A DNA stretch of 64,000 nt, taken from positions 27,469 through 91,468 of the forward strand of contig NZ_JAHRCY010000031.1 in the NCBI RefSeq assembly GCF_019083965.1, in the 5' to 3' direction. Origin of the DNA: Catellatospora tritici. Its GTDB lineage: Bacteria; Actinomycetota; Actinomycetes; Mycobacteriales; Micromonosporaceae. A program made the translations under genes and the position numbers. Of this stretch, positions 24,451 to 32,650 are shown in pieces (within the stretch, counting starts at the first letter, position 1; the number at the start of each line of letters is the position of its first letter). The notes under the pieces were generated by a model that saw only the letters and a list, made by a program, of their open reading frames with translations, did not search any database and was not told where the DNA came from.

Positions 24451-25170
24451 ATGGACACCGCGTACCTGCTGCTGTCCGACGGGCGGTTCCCGAGCGGCGG
24501 TCACGCCCACTCCAGCGGGCTGGAGGCGGCGGTGGCCGCCGGTCGGGTGACCGACCTGGCCGGGGTGACCGCGTTCCTGCGCGGCCGCCTGCACACGGCC
24601 GGGCCGGTCACCGCCGCCTTCGCCGCCGCCGCCCACCACGCCGCCCGCTCGCCCTCCGGGAGGTTGGGAAGGGGCCCTTCCACATCAGATAACGATAAGA
24701 AGGTGCCCTTCCTTACTCAGTTGGATGGGGAGTTGGAGGCGCGGACGGTGTCGCCGGCGCTGCGGCTGGCGAGCCGACGGCAGGGCCGGGCGCTGCTGCG
24801 CGCCGGTCGGGCGACGTGGCCGTCGGAGCTCTACGCCGCCCTGCCGTCGCATCCGGACGGACCGCATCAGGCGATCATGCTGGGCGTGGTGGCGGCCGCG
24901 GCGGGGCTCAGCGCCGAGCAGGCGGCGCAGATCGCGGTGTTCCAGGTGGTCACCGGCCCGGCCAGCGCGGCGGTGCGGCTGCTGGGGCTCGACCCGTACC
25001 AGGTGCAGCGGCAGTTGGCGCTGCTCGCACCCGACTGCGACGCCGTCGCGACGGCCGCCGCCGCGCTGGCGCACAAACCGCCCGCCGAACTTCCGTCGCA
25101 CAGCGCCCCGCTGGCCGACATCTCCGCCGAACTGCACGCCACCTGGGAGGTGCGTCTCTTTGCGAGTTGA
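24451..25170 (+). CDS. ureF: Urease accessory protein UreF, with an in-frame insertion
   Basis: 239-residue all-helical activator that works with UreG and UreD to load nickel. MDTAYLLLSDGRFPSGGHAHSSGLE, RRQGRALLRA, DGPHQAIMLGVVAAAAG and the VTGPASAAVRLLGLDP segment are standard. Between about residues 69 and 90 is a piece (GRLGRGPSTSDNDKKVPFL) unlike UreF; its DNA (24656-24720) is lower in GC and resembles an intergenic palindromic repeat. The insertion keeps frame, so the protein may still work. Confidence 0.94.
   Translation: MDTAYLLLSDGRFPSGGHAHSSGLEAAVAAGRVTDLAGVTAFLRGRLHTAGPVTAAFAAAAHHAARSPSGRLGRGPSTSDNDKKVPFLTQLDGELEARTVSPALRLASRRQGRALLRAGRATWPSELYAALPSHPDGPHQAIMLGVVAAAAGLSAEQAAQIAVFQVVTGPASAAVRLLGLDPYQVQRQLALLAPDCDAVATAAAALAHKPPAELPSHSAPLADISAELHATWEVRLFAS
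24656..24720 (+). repeat. Palindromic repeat-like element inside ureF
   Basis: AAGGGGCCCTT (about 24669-24679) and AAGGTGCCCTT (about 24700-24710) flank an AT-rich spacer with GATAACGATAAG. I recall similar GAAGGGCACCTTCTTA-type elements from intergenic regions of Micromonosporaceae; other copies are not seen in this window. It translates in frame. Confidence 0.55.
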
Positions 25171-25870
25171 CCACGACGAGACCGTTCCGCACACCCACCC
25201 CGAACCCGGGGTCGACCCGCACCCGCCGCTGCCCGTGCTCGACCGCGCGGTGCGCGTCGGCATCGGCGGGCCGGTCGGGTCGGGCAAGACAGCGCTGGTC
25301 GCGGCGCTGTGCCGGGCGCTGTCGACCGAGCTGCGGCTGGCGGTCGTCACCAACGACATCTACACCACCGAGGACGCCGACTTCCTCAAGCGGGCCGGGG
25401 TGCTCGACCCGGAGCGGATCATGGCGGTGGAGACCGGCTGCTGCCCGCACACCGCCATCCGGGACGACATCTCCGCCAACCTCGACGCGGTCGAGGAACT
25501 GGAGCAGCGGCTGGGCCCGCTGGACCTGGTGCTGGTCGAGAGCGGCGGCGACAACCTCACCGCCACCTTCAGCAAGGGCCTGATCGACCAGCAGATCTTC
25601 GTGGTGGACGTGGCCGGGGGCGACAAGGTGCCGCGCAAGGGCGGGCCCGGGGTGACCACCTCCGACCTGCTGGTCATCAACAAGACGGACCTGGCGCCGC
25701 TGGTCGGGGCCGATCTGTCGGTGATGGACCGCGACGCCCGTGCCCGTCGCGGCGACCTGCCGACGATCTTCCTGTCGATCTCGCAGGACAAGCTGGCCAC
25801 ACCGGTCGCCGACTGGGTACGCCACCTGGTCGCGCACAGCCGTGGCCACGACCACGCCCTGGCGCACTGA
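25160..25870 (+). CDS. ureG: Urease accessory GTPase UreG
   Basis: 236-residue SIMIBI GTPase that powers nickel delivery. P-loop GPVGSGKTALV, VTNDIYTTEDADFL, the metal-binding Cys-Pro-His in ETGCCPHTAIRDD, ESGGDNL and NKTDLAPL are all present. The N-terminus (residues 1-30) is His/Pro-rich. The start is taken as TTG 25160, within the ureF end: GGGAGG lies 9 bases before it, and no ATG or GTG fits. The exact start is uncertain. Confidence 0.96.
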   Translation: MRVDHDETVPHTHPEPGVDPHPPLPVLDRAVRVGIGGPVGSGKTALVAALCRALSTELRLAVVTNDIYTTEDADFLKRAGVLDPERIMAVETGCCPHTAIRDDISANLDAVEELEQRLGPLDLVLVESGGDNLTATFSKGLIDQQIFVVDVAGGDKVPRKGGPGVTTSDLLVINKTDLAPLVGADLSVMDRDARARRGDLPTIFLSISQDKLATPVADWVRHLVAHSRGHDHALAH

Positions 25871-25882
25871 GGTGGTGCGCTG

Positions 25883-26602
25883 ATGCGGGCACTGGCCCGG
25901 GTGACCGCTGTGGCCGACAGCCGCGGCGGCACCCGGCTCGCGCAGGTACGCGGTGAGCCGCCGCTGATCCTGCGGCACACCCCCGCCCCGACCGGCCCCG
26001 CCGTGGTGCACCTGGTCGGGGCGGCGGCCGGACCGCTGGCCGGTGACGACCTGCGGCTGGAGGTCGAGGTCGGCCCGGGGGCCGCGCTGCGGCTGCACAG
26101 CGTGGCCGCATCGGTCGCGCTGCCGTCACGCGTCACCGCCGCGTCCCGGTTGACGGTCACGGTGACCGTCGCCGCCGGGGGCAGCCTCGACTGGCTGCCC
26201 GAGCAGCTCGTGGCGGCACGTGGCTGCAACCACGTGTCGGCGTCGACGGTCGAGCTGGCCGAGGGCGCGCGCCTGGTGTGGCGGGAGGAACTCGTCTGCG
26301 GGCGGCACGACGAGGCACCCGGCGACGCGGTGATCGAGACGTCGGTGACGTACGCGGGGCGGCCGCTGCTGCGCCAGTCCATGGCCATCGGTCCCGCCTC
26401 GATCGGCTGGGACGGACCGGCGGTGCTCGGCGGCGCCAAGGCCACCGGCTCGCTGCTGCGGGTGGCGCCGGACGAGCCGATGCCCGCGGCCCGGACCGTC
26501 GGCCCGACCGCGGTGCTGGTGCCGCTGGCGACCGGACCGGCGAGCCTGGTCACCGCAACCGCACCCGACGCACACACGCTGCGCGCCTACCTCGGCGGCT
26601 AG
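25883..26602 (+). CDS. ureD: Urease accessory protein UreD
   Basis: 239-residue scaffold that binds the urease apoprotein and UreF-UreG. RGGTRLAQVRGEPPLILRHTP, GPLAGDDLRLEVEVGPGAALRL and WREELVCGRHDEAPGDAVIETSV fit the family. It lies 12 bases after ureG and is the last gene of the block. No ureE is present, as is usual in actinobacteria. Confidence 0.95.
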   Translation: MRALARVTAVADSRGGTRLAQVRGEPPLILRHTPAPTGPAVVHLVGAAAGPLAGDDLRLEVEVGPGAALRLHSVAASVALPSRVTAASRLTVTVTVAAGGSLDWLPEQLVAARGCNHVSASTVELAEGARLVWREELVCGRHDEAPGDAVIETSVTYAGRPLLRQSMAIGPASIGWDGPAVLGGAKATGSLLRVAPDEPMPAARTVGPTAVLVPLATGPASLVTATAPDAHTLRAYLGG

Positions 26603-26802
26603 CCGGCCGTCCCGCGCCGACCCTGACCGCGGCGGCATCGGGCCGGACGGTCCGGTGTGGTCGACCGGACCGCCCAGCGACCAGTGGCTCGACCGGAGGT
26701 GGTGGTCGTGCCGGGCGGGAGGCCGCCGCCCGTCGGCTCCGGTCGGTGCCGGTGCCGCATCGCGCAGCGGAGATCCGATGATCGATTCCCTATACTCCCC
26801 CG
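26603..26802 (+). promoter_or_regulatory. Promoter region of the MoxR operon, apparently leaderless
   Basis: TATACT (26791-26796) is a near-ideal -10 box ending 6 bases before the GTG at 26803, so the transcript should begin at or next to the start codon. No clear -35 box is seen. The rest of the 200 bases is GC-rich and holds no gene. Confidence 0.6.
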
Positions 26803-27942
26803 GTGACCCTCACCCCCGCTGAGCAGGTTTCCGACGACGCGCAGGCAGTCCGGGCCGCCATCACGGCCGCCCGGTCGTCGCTGGTGGAGCGCGAGCTGAT
26901 CGCCGAGGTCGTGGCGCTGTGCGCGGTCGCCGGTGAACACCTGCTCGTCGTCGGCCCGCCCGGCACCGCCAAGTCGGCCGCCGTCCGCGCCGCCGCGACC
27001 CAATTGGGCGGGGCGTACTTCGAGTACCTGATCGGCCGGTTCACCGAACCGAACGAGATCTTTGGCCCGGTCGACCTGCGGCGACTGCGCGACGGCGTGA
27101 TGGCGTACGAGACCGCGGGCATGCTGCCCACGGCCGAGATCGCGTTCCTCGACGAGGTGTTCACGGGCTCCACCGCGATCCTCAACACGCTGCTGGGCCT
27201 GCTGAACGAGCGGGTGTTCCGCCGGGGCGCGACCGAGGTGGCCAGCCCGTTGCGGGTGTGCGTGGGCGCCGCCAACACCCTGCCCGACGACCCGGCACTG
27301 CTCGCCTTCGCCGACCGGTTCCTGGCCCGCCTGTACGTACGCCCGGTCTCCGACGCCGGGTTGGAGGAGCTGCTCGAACGCGGCTGGGGCGGCTCCGACG
27401 CACCGCTCGGCCCCGGGGTGATGGCCGCGGTCGACCGGCTCGCCTCGGCAGCGCGCCGGTGCGAGCTCGGCCCGGTGCGGCCGCTGCTGGCCACCGCGCT
27501 GCGCCGCCTGCGTGAGGCGGGCATCGGGTTGAGCGACCGGCGCGCGGTGCGCGTCCAGCGCCTGGTCGCGGCCGCGGCGGTGCTCGATGGGCGGCAGGCG
27601 GCCGGTCCGGCCGAGCTGTGGGTGCTGCCGCTGGCCGCGCCGACCGAGCAGGATCAGGAGCGGGCCCGGCAGGTGCTCGCCGACCTGCTGGCGTCCTCGG
27701 TCAGCGGCACGCTCGGGCACGCGGCGGAGGAGTACTCGCGCGGCCCGCTGGCCCGCGCAGAGCGGCTGGCCGCCGCCGGACGGCGCCTGCTGGTGCAGCT
27801 GGACGGGGCCGCGCCGACGCGCGACGACCGGCTGCGGTTGGAGGCGACGCTACGCGAGATCGACGCCGGGTTTGCCGCCGACGACCTGCCTGAGCAGCTG
27901 CGAGACGTACGCGGACGGCTCGTCGACCTGGTCGCGCCGTGA
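26803..27942 (+). CDS. MoxR-family AAA+ ATPase
   Basis: 379-residue AAA+ ATPase of the MoxR/RavA type. Walker A GPPGTAKSAAV (residues about 48-58), the MoxR helix-2 insert region YLIGRFTEPNEIFGPVDL, Walker B AEIAFLDEVF, sensor 1 VCVGAANTLP and the arginine-finger region FADRFLARLYV are visible. A C-terminal lid-helical region (about 210-379) follows. MoxR proteins remodel partner proteins together with vWA proteins. GTGA overlaps with the next gene, and the whole operon is coupled. It belongs to a MoxR-vWA-beta-propeller ternary system. Confidence 0.93.
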   Translation: MTLTPAEQVSDDAQAVRAAITAARSSLVERELIAEVVALCAVAGEHLLVVGPPGTAKSAAVRAAATQLGGAYFEYLIGRFTEPNEIFGPVDLRRLRDGVMAYETAGMLPTAEIAFLDEVFTGSTAILNTLLGLLNERVFRRGATEVASPLRVCVGAANTLPDDPALLAFADRFLARLYVRPVSDAGLEELLERGWGGSDAPLGPGVMAAVDRLASAARRCELGPVRPLLATALRRLREAGIGLSDRRAVRVQRLVAAAAVLDGRQAAGPAELWVLPLAAPTEQDQERARQVLADLLASSVSGTLGHAAEEYSRGPLARAERLAAAGRRLLVQLDGAAPTRDDRLRLEATLREIDAGFAADDLPEQLRDVRGRLVDLVAP

Positions 27943-28346
27943 CCGTCGGCCTGGCCGTGACGGCGTGGCTGCCCCGGGAGCCGCCGCTGGTGCCGGCGGC
28001 CGTGCTGGCCACCGGGTCGGCGGTCGCGGGGTTGGCCGCGCGGGTGCAAGAGCATCCGGCCGCGGCGAGGCTGCGTGCCGGTGCCGGTGCCGGTTGGCTG
28101 CTGGTCCTCGGCGATCAGGGCGACCTGCCGTGGGCACCGCAGGTGCGCTACCTGGGCTGGGAGTCAGGGGTGCTGCTGCCGACGATGCTGCGGCCCGACG
28201 TGCCGCCCGAGCTGGCGGCCCGGGAGGCGCGCCGCCGCTGCCGCGAGGATCTGGTGGTGCTGCTGCCCGAAGCGCTGCTGGCCGGACCACTGCCGCGCGG
28301 GCCGGTGGACCTGGCGCGGCTGCGCGCGCTGGAGACGGCCCGGTGA
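27939..28346 (+). CDS. Small bpX-type component of the MoxR-vWA system
   Basis: 135-residue protein with no trusted domain beyond context. It has an Ala-rich N-terminus, GAGWLLVLGDQGDLPWAPQVRYLGWESGVLLP, and a helical C-terminus rich in Arg. By position (between MoxR and the vWA gene) and by the QVRYLGW...LLPTMLRPDVPPELAARE pattern I assign it to the small bpX components, perhaps bpX5-like. GTG 27939 overlaps the MoxR stop. Function unknown. Confidence 0.65.
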   Translation: MTVGLAVTAWLPREPPLVPAAVLATGSAVAGLAARVQEHPAAARLRAGAGAGWLLVLGDQGDLPWAPQVRYLGWESGVLLPTMLRPDVPPELAAREARRRCREDLVVLLPEALLAGPLPRGPVDLARLRALETAR

Positions 28347-30007
28347 CCGGCCTGCCCGCCGCGCTGGCACCGTGGTCGGAGCAGCTGTCGGTGCTGTATG
28401 CGGACGTGGCGGTGGCGCTGGGCCCATGGGTCCGCCGGATCACCGGGCTGATCGCCGCTGACGATCTCGCCGGGGCTGACAGTGGCGAGCCCGACGGGTA
28501 CGACGGCCTGTCCACGCGCGGGCACCCGGACCGAATGCTCGCCTCCGAGTGGCTGCTCGCCACGGAGCTGCCCGAGGAGTTCCTGCGCCGCGCGGTGACC
28601 GGGGAACTGACATACCTGGCCCAGGCCGCCCGGCAGCCCGCACCGTCGGGCAGCGTGGTGGCGGTCGTCGACTGTGGACCCCGGCTGTGGGGCGCGCCGC
28701 GCCTGGCGCAGTTGGCGACGCTGCTGGTGCTGCACCGGCGCGCGACCGAACAGGGTGCGGCGTTCGAGCTGCGCGTGCTGCGCCCGGATGGGGCCGCGAC
28801 GTTCGGCGGCCCGCTCGACCAGGTGGTGCGCGCCTTGGTCAAGGCGCGTGAGCATCAGCTCCCGGACCCGGCCCGGGTGCGGGCGCTGTTGGCCGACCTG
28901 CCGGAGCAGACCTGGCTGCTGACCGCGCCCGGCGCGACGGCCGAGGTCGGCCATCGACGCACGGTGACGTACGAGGAGGGCACCTGGACCGACTCGGGCG
29001 TCGCCGACGTGCGGGTCGGCTACGCCGGGCGCCGGTTCGCCCTGGCCCTTCCCACGCCGGAGCTGGCGGTCCGGGTGCTGCGCGGCAAGGGTTTCGCCAC
29101 CCCGCGCCAGGTTGGGCCCGCGGCGGCGACCACGAAGACCGACCGTGCTCCGTTGCGTCTGCCGGTGTTCCCCGACACCGGCAGCACGCTGCTCGCACGG
29201 GGCGGCGACGACCGCACGATCGTGGCGGCGCCGGTGCTGGACGGACGGATGCGCCAGCATCGGTTCACCGGTCCGGTGGTGACCGCGTGGCGGCAGGGCC
29301 GCCGGGTGCTGGCGCTGGTGCACAGCCGGGACGGCCGCCTGTGCCTGGAGATCGCGGGAAAGCCGCTGCCGGAGCTGACCGCCGCTCGGTGGTCGACCGA
29401 CGGCCTGCCGTGCGATCCGGACGGTCCGCTGACACCGGTGTATGTCCACGAGCACGCCGTGTTCGCCGAGTTCGTCGCGGGCCGAGCGGGTTTCCCGCAC
29501 CATCCGGGCGGCGACCGAAGCTGGCGGCGGTTGACGGCCGCGGGTGCCGTGGAGCCGACCGACATCGTCGCGGCACGCTCACGGCCCGGCGTCGCCCCGT
29601 TGTTCGCCCGGCGGGTCGGCGAGCGCCTGCGCATCGACGGCCGACCGGAGCTCACCTCCCCGGCGATCCTGGCACCGGACGAAGCGGGGGCGTTCGCCTG
29701 GACCTACGACGGGGGCGTGCGCTGGCAGACCTTCGGCGGACACGAGTTCGGGTCGGTCGGCGGCGACGTGCTGGGCGTGACCCTGATCCGCGGTGAGCTG
29801 TCGGCCGTCGCGCTGTCGTCCGGCGGTCACATCGTGCGGCAGGTGACCGAACGCGCCACCCGTACACTGACGCGCTGGTCCTTCGGCGGGCCCCGGCCCT
29901 CGCTGCACCCCAGCCGTCCCTGGCTCGCGGTCACCCGGCCGGACGGCACCGTCGCCGTGGCCGACCTGGACACCGACCGGGTCCTGCGGGAATGGCGGCT
30001 GTCGTGA
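28343..30007 (+). CDS. vWA-like domain fused to a repeat beta-propeller
   Basis: 554 residues. The N-terminal helical region (about 1-110) precedes a von Willebrand A-like fold with SVVAVVDCGPRLWGAPRLAQL (about 102-123) and ELRVLRPDGA. The canonical metal-binding DxSxS is replaced by D-C-G-P-R, so metal adhesion is probably lost. From about residue 260 to the end, WD/PQQ-like strands (RFTGPVVTAWRQGRRVLALV, VYVHEHAVFAEFV, AFAWTYDGGVRWQTFGG) form a beta-propeller. GTG 28343 overlaps the previous stop. Confidence 0.8.
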   Translation: MTGLPAALAPWSEQLSVLYADVAVALGPWVRRITGLIAADDLAGADSGEPDGYDGLSTRGHPDRMLASEWLLATELPEEFLRRAVTGELTYLAQAARQPAPSGSVVAVVDCGPRLWGAPRLAQLATLLVLHRRATEQGAAFELRVLRPDGAATFGGPLDQVVRALVKAREHQLPDPARVRALLADLPEQTWLLTAPGATAEVGHRRTVTYEEGTWTDSGVADVRVGYAGRRFALALPTPELAVRVLRGKGFATPRQVGPAAATTKTDRAPLRLPVFPDTGSTLLARGGDDRTIVAAPVLDGRMRQHRFTGPVVTAWRQGRRVLALVHSRDGRLCLEIAGKPLPELTAARWSTDGLPCDPDGPLTPVYVHEHAVFAEFVAGRAGFPHHPGGDRSWRRLTAAGAVEPTDIVAARSRPGVAPLFARRVGERLRIDGRPELTSPAILAPDEAGAFAWTYDGGVRWQTFGGHEFGSVGGDVLGVTLIRGELSAVALSSGGHIVRQVTERATRTLTRWSFGGPRPSLHPSRPWLAVTRPDGTVAVADLDTDRVLREWRLS

Positions 30008-32643
30008 CCACCTACGTGACCGCCGTGGGCTTCGTGCTCGACCCCCGGCTGATCGGGTCGGCGCAGGCGTGGTCCCGGGTGGCCGAGCTGTGGCAGCCGG
30101 GGACGGTGCTGCGCGAGCTGCATGACGGACGCTGGCTGCTGGAGCTGGGTACGCCGGTCCGGGTGCGCGGCGACCGTGCCCTGGGCGAACCGCTGACCGC
30201 CCGCGGCGGCGGCCTCGCCGGGTATGGAGTGGACGGCAGTCCAGGGCCGCGGGAGGTGCTGTTGGCGCACGGCGTGCGACACCGGCTCGACGAGCTGCCC
30301 GAGATCGAGGTGGGCGTGGACCTCGGCGAGGTGACGTCGTACCGGCTGGCGCCCCTCGATGTCCCCGCTCCCGAACCGGATCCGCTCCCGGAACCGCCCC
30401 AGCCGACGGTCCGGCTGCGCGCGGCGGCGGGGGTGCCCGCCGCACCGACCGGTGTCCCGCGCGGCGGCACCCGGGTCGTTCGCGCCGTGAACGCGCTGTT
30501 CGTGGTGTCGGCCACGGTTGTCGCGATCGTCGTCGTCGTGGCGGTGGCCGGGCTCGCGGTGAGCATGGTGGTGGCGGGCGGCGTATCGCCGGGACTGGTC
30601 GCCGCGATCGTGGTGGGACTGATGTTCGGCATCGTCCGCGCGGTCCGCCCCGAACCGGTCGGAACCGACCAGGCGACCGGCCGGGCGAGCGGCCAGGCGA
30701 CGGGCCGGACGAGCGGCGGAAGGCGGCGCGACGGTGCGGGTCGTGAACCGCTGTGGCGGCGTCTGGCCGCGCGGCTGACGATGCTCGGACCGGCCGGGGC
30801 GATGCTGCGCCGCCGGCATCTCGCCTACCTGCGGCAGGTGCACCGGGCGTTCGCCGCGCGGGACTGGGAACGGGCGCTGCGCGCGGCCGTACCGCTGGGC
30901 GGGCTGAGTCAGGCGCTCGCGTTCGGACTGCCGCGCGGCTGGCAGGGCGTGCTCGCGGCCACGCCCGAAGGCCGCACCGGCGGGCGCGGGCTGGCCGTCG
31001 CCAACATCGACGACTTGTTCGGCGGGGTGTATCGCGAGGCGGCCGTCGCACTGGAACGCGCCGGGGAGGTCGACAAGGCCGCGTACGTGCTGGCCGACCT
31101 GCTCGACGCCCCGGCCGAGGCAGTGCAGTTGCTGGAACGCCATGATCGGTTCCGCACCGCCGCCGAGCTGGCCGAGGGGCGCAAGCTGGAGACCGCGCTC
31201 GTGGTGCGCGCGTGGTGGCGGGCCGGGGACCGTCGTCGGGCGGTCGACATCGCCCTCGCGCGTGGCGCGTTCGCGCAGGTACTCGACCGCCTCGGCCCGG
31301 CCGATCCGGCCCTGGCGCGGGAGCTGCGCACCGCGTGGGCACGGTCGCGCCGCGAGGCCGGGGATCCGCTCGGCGCGATCGCCGCCGCCTGGCCCGACCC
31401 GTCGCTGCGCCCGGCCGCCGTCGCGGACATCCAGGCCGCGATGGCGACCGGCGGCCCGGTCGGCGCGGCGGCCCTGGCCTATCTGCTCAGCCTCGACCCG
31501 ACAGCCGCCGAACCCGCGCTGGCCCTGTTGGAGCGGGAGGATCCGGCGCTCGATCCGGCGCGTTCGGCGTTCCTCGACGTCTTCGGGACGGTGCGCGCCG
31601 CCACGGCGTCGGCCGACCGCAGGATCGCCACCGCGGCTGTACGTCGCCTCACCCGTGACGGCACTCTCGCCAACGGACGCCGTACCCGCGACGCGCTGAG
31701 CGACCGGGCCGACGCGCTGGCCGTCGCCGACCTGCCCCCGGTGGCCGTCCCGCCCGCGCGGCAGGCACTCGCCCTGCCCATGCCGTCGGGCCGAGCGGGA
31801 CAGCTGCCCGTGCACGACGCCGTCGCGCTGTCGAACACGCTGGTCCTGCTCGCCCACGGTGGCCACGGTCTGCGGCTGGTTCGCCCCGACGGGCGCGTCG
31901 TCGCCCGCTGGGACGTGCCCGCACACCGGCTGATCCCCGCCGACAGCGGCACGCACGTGCTCGTGGCCTCCGCCGCCGAGGGCGCCACCGAGCTGCACCG
32001 CCTCGACCTGGCCGCCCGAACCGTGCGGCGGTGGACGACGTTGCGCGCCCAGCGGCTGCCGTCGTCATACGACGGCCATCAACTGACCTACGCCGACGGC
32101 GACGGCATCGTGTTCGCCGCCGTCGACGGGCCGCCCCGCGTCACGTGGCGTGAGCTGGACGGCCGGCACCCGCTGCACCTGTTCGCACGCTCGGCGACCT
32201 CGATGGCGGCGCTGGTCACCCCGCCCGGCGACCGGCGGACCGAGCTGTGGCAGTGGGACCTGCCCCAGGTGATGCTGCGCCGACGGCCGCCGGTGGACCT
32301 GGACGGCGTCCACCAGGCGGTGCTGCTGGCCACCGGCGAACTCGTCGCCCAGTTCGGCGGCCGGGTCCGGATGCTGCGCGAGCACCGCTGGAGCGAGCTC
32401 AGCACCAGGGGCGACGAGGTCACGCTGTACGGAAACGAGCGGGTGTACGCCCTCGTCGACGGCGACCGGATCTCCGTCGGCGCCGGCAGCGGCGAGCTGG
32501 TCCAGCTCACCGCGGTCGCCGGGCTGGGTGGGCTGCACGCCCACCGGGGCCGGCTCGCCGTGTGGGACCAGGAGGATCGGGTGCTGGTCGTCGACACCGA
32601 GGCGGGTCGGGCGCTGGGGGCGTTCCCGACCCGTCCGGGCTGA
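30004..32643 (+). CDS. Large bpX-type membrane protein with C-terminal beta-propeller
   Basis: 879 residues. The N-terminal domain (about 1-120, FVLDPRLIGSAQAWSRVAELWQPG) resembles the bpX6 part of these systems. A Pro-rich linker precedes two close transmembrane helices (about 168-212, FVVSATVVAIVVVVAVAGLAV). A helical repeat region (about 230-560, with EKA-type ALRAAVPLGGLSQAL) follows, then a beta-propeller (about 575-879: LVLLAHGGHGLRLVRPDGRVVARWDV, and others). It is the membrane anchor of the complex. GTG 30004 (GTGA overlap) is preferred over ATG 29992. The last gene of the operon. Confidence 0.8.
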   Translation: MTTYVTAVGFVLDPRLIGSAQAWSRVAELWQPGTVLRELHDGRWLLELGTPVRVRGDRALGEPLTARGGGLAGYGVDGSPGPREVLLAHGVRHRLDELPEIEVGVDLGEVTSYRLAPLDVPAPEPDPLPEPPQPTVRLRAAAGVPAAPTGVPRGGTRVVRAVNALFVVSATVVAIVVVVAVAGLAVSMVVAGGVSPGLVAAIVVGLMFGIVRAVRPEPVGTDQATGRASGQATGRTSGGRRRDGAGREPLWRRLAARLTMLGPAGAMLRRRHLAYLRQVHRAFAARDWERALRAAVPLGGLSQALAFGLPRGWQGVLAATPEGRTGGRGLAVANIDDLFGGVYREAAVALERAGEVDKAAYVLADLLDAPAEAVQLLERHDRFRTAAELAEGRKLETALVVRAWWRAGDRRRAVDIALARGAFAQVLDRLGPADPALARELRTAWARSRREAGDPLGAIAAAWPDPSLRPAAVADIQAAMATGGPVGAAALAYLLSLDPTAAEPALALLEREDPALDPARSAFLDVFGTVRAATASADRRIATAAVRRLTRDGTLANGRRTRDALSDRADALAVADLPPVAVPPARQALALPMPSGRAGQLPVHDAVALSNTLVLLAHGGHGLRLVRPDGRVVARWDVPAHRLIPADSGTHVLVASAAEGATELHRLDLAARTVRRWTTLRAQRLPSSYDGHQLTYADGDGIVFAAVDGPPRVTWRELDGRHPLHLFARSATSMAALVTPPGDRRTELWQWDLPQVMLRRRPPVDLDGVHQAVLLATGELVAQFGGRVRMLREHRWSELSTRGDEVTLYGNERVYALVDGDRISVGAGSGELVQLTAVAGLGGLHAHRGRLAVWDQEDRVLVVDTEAGRALGAFPTRPG

Positions 32644-32650
32644 CCCGGCT

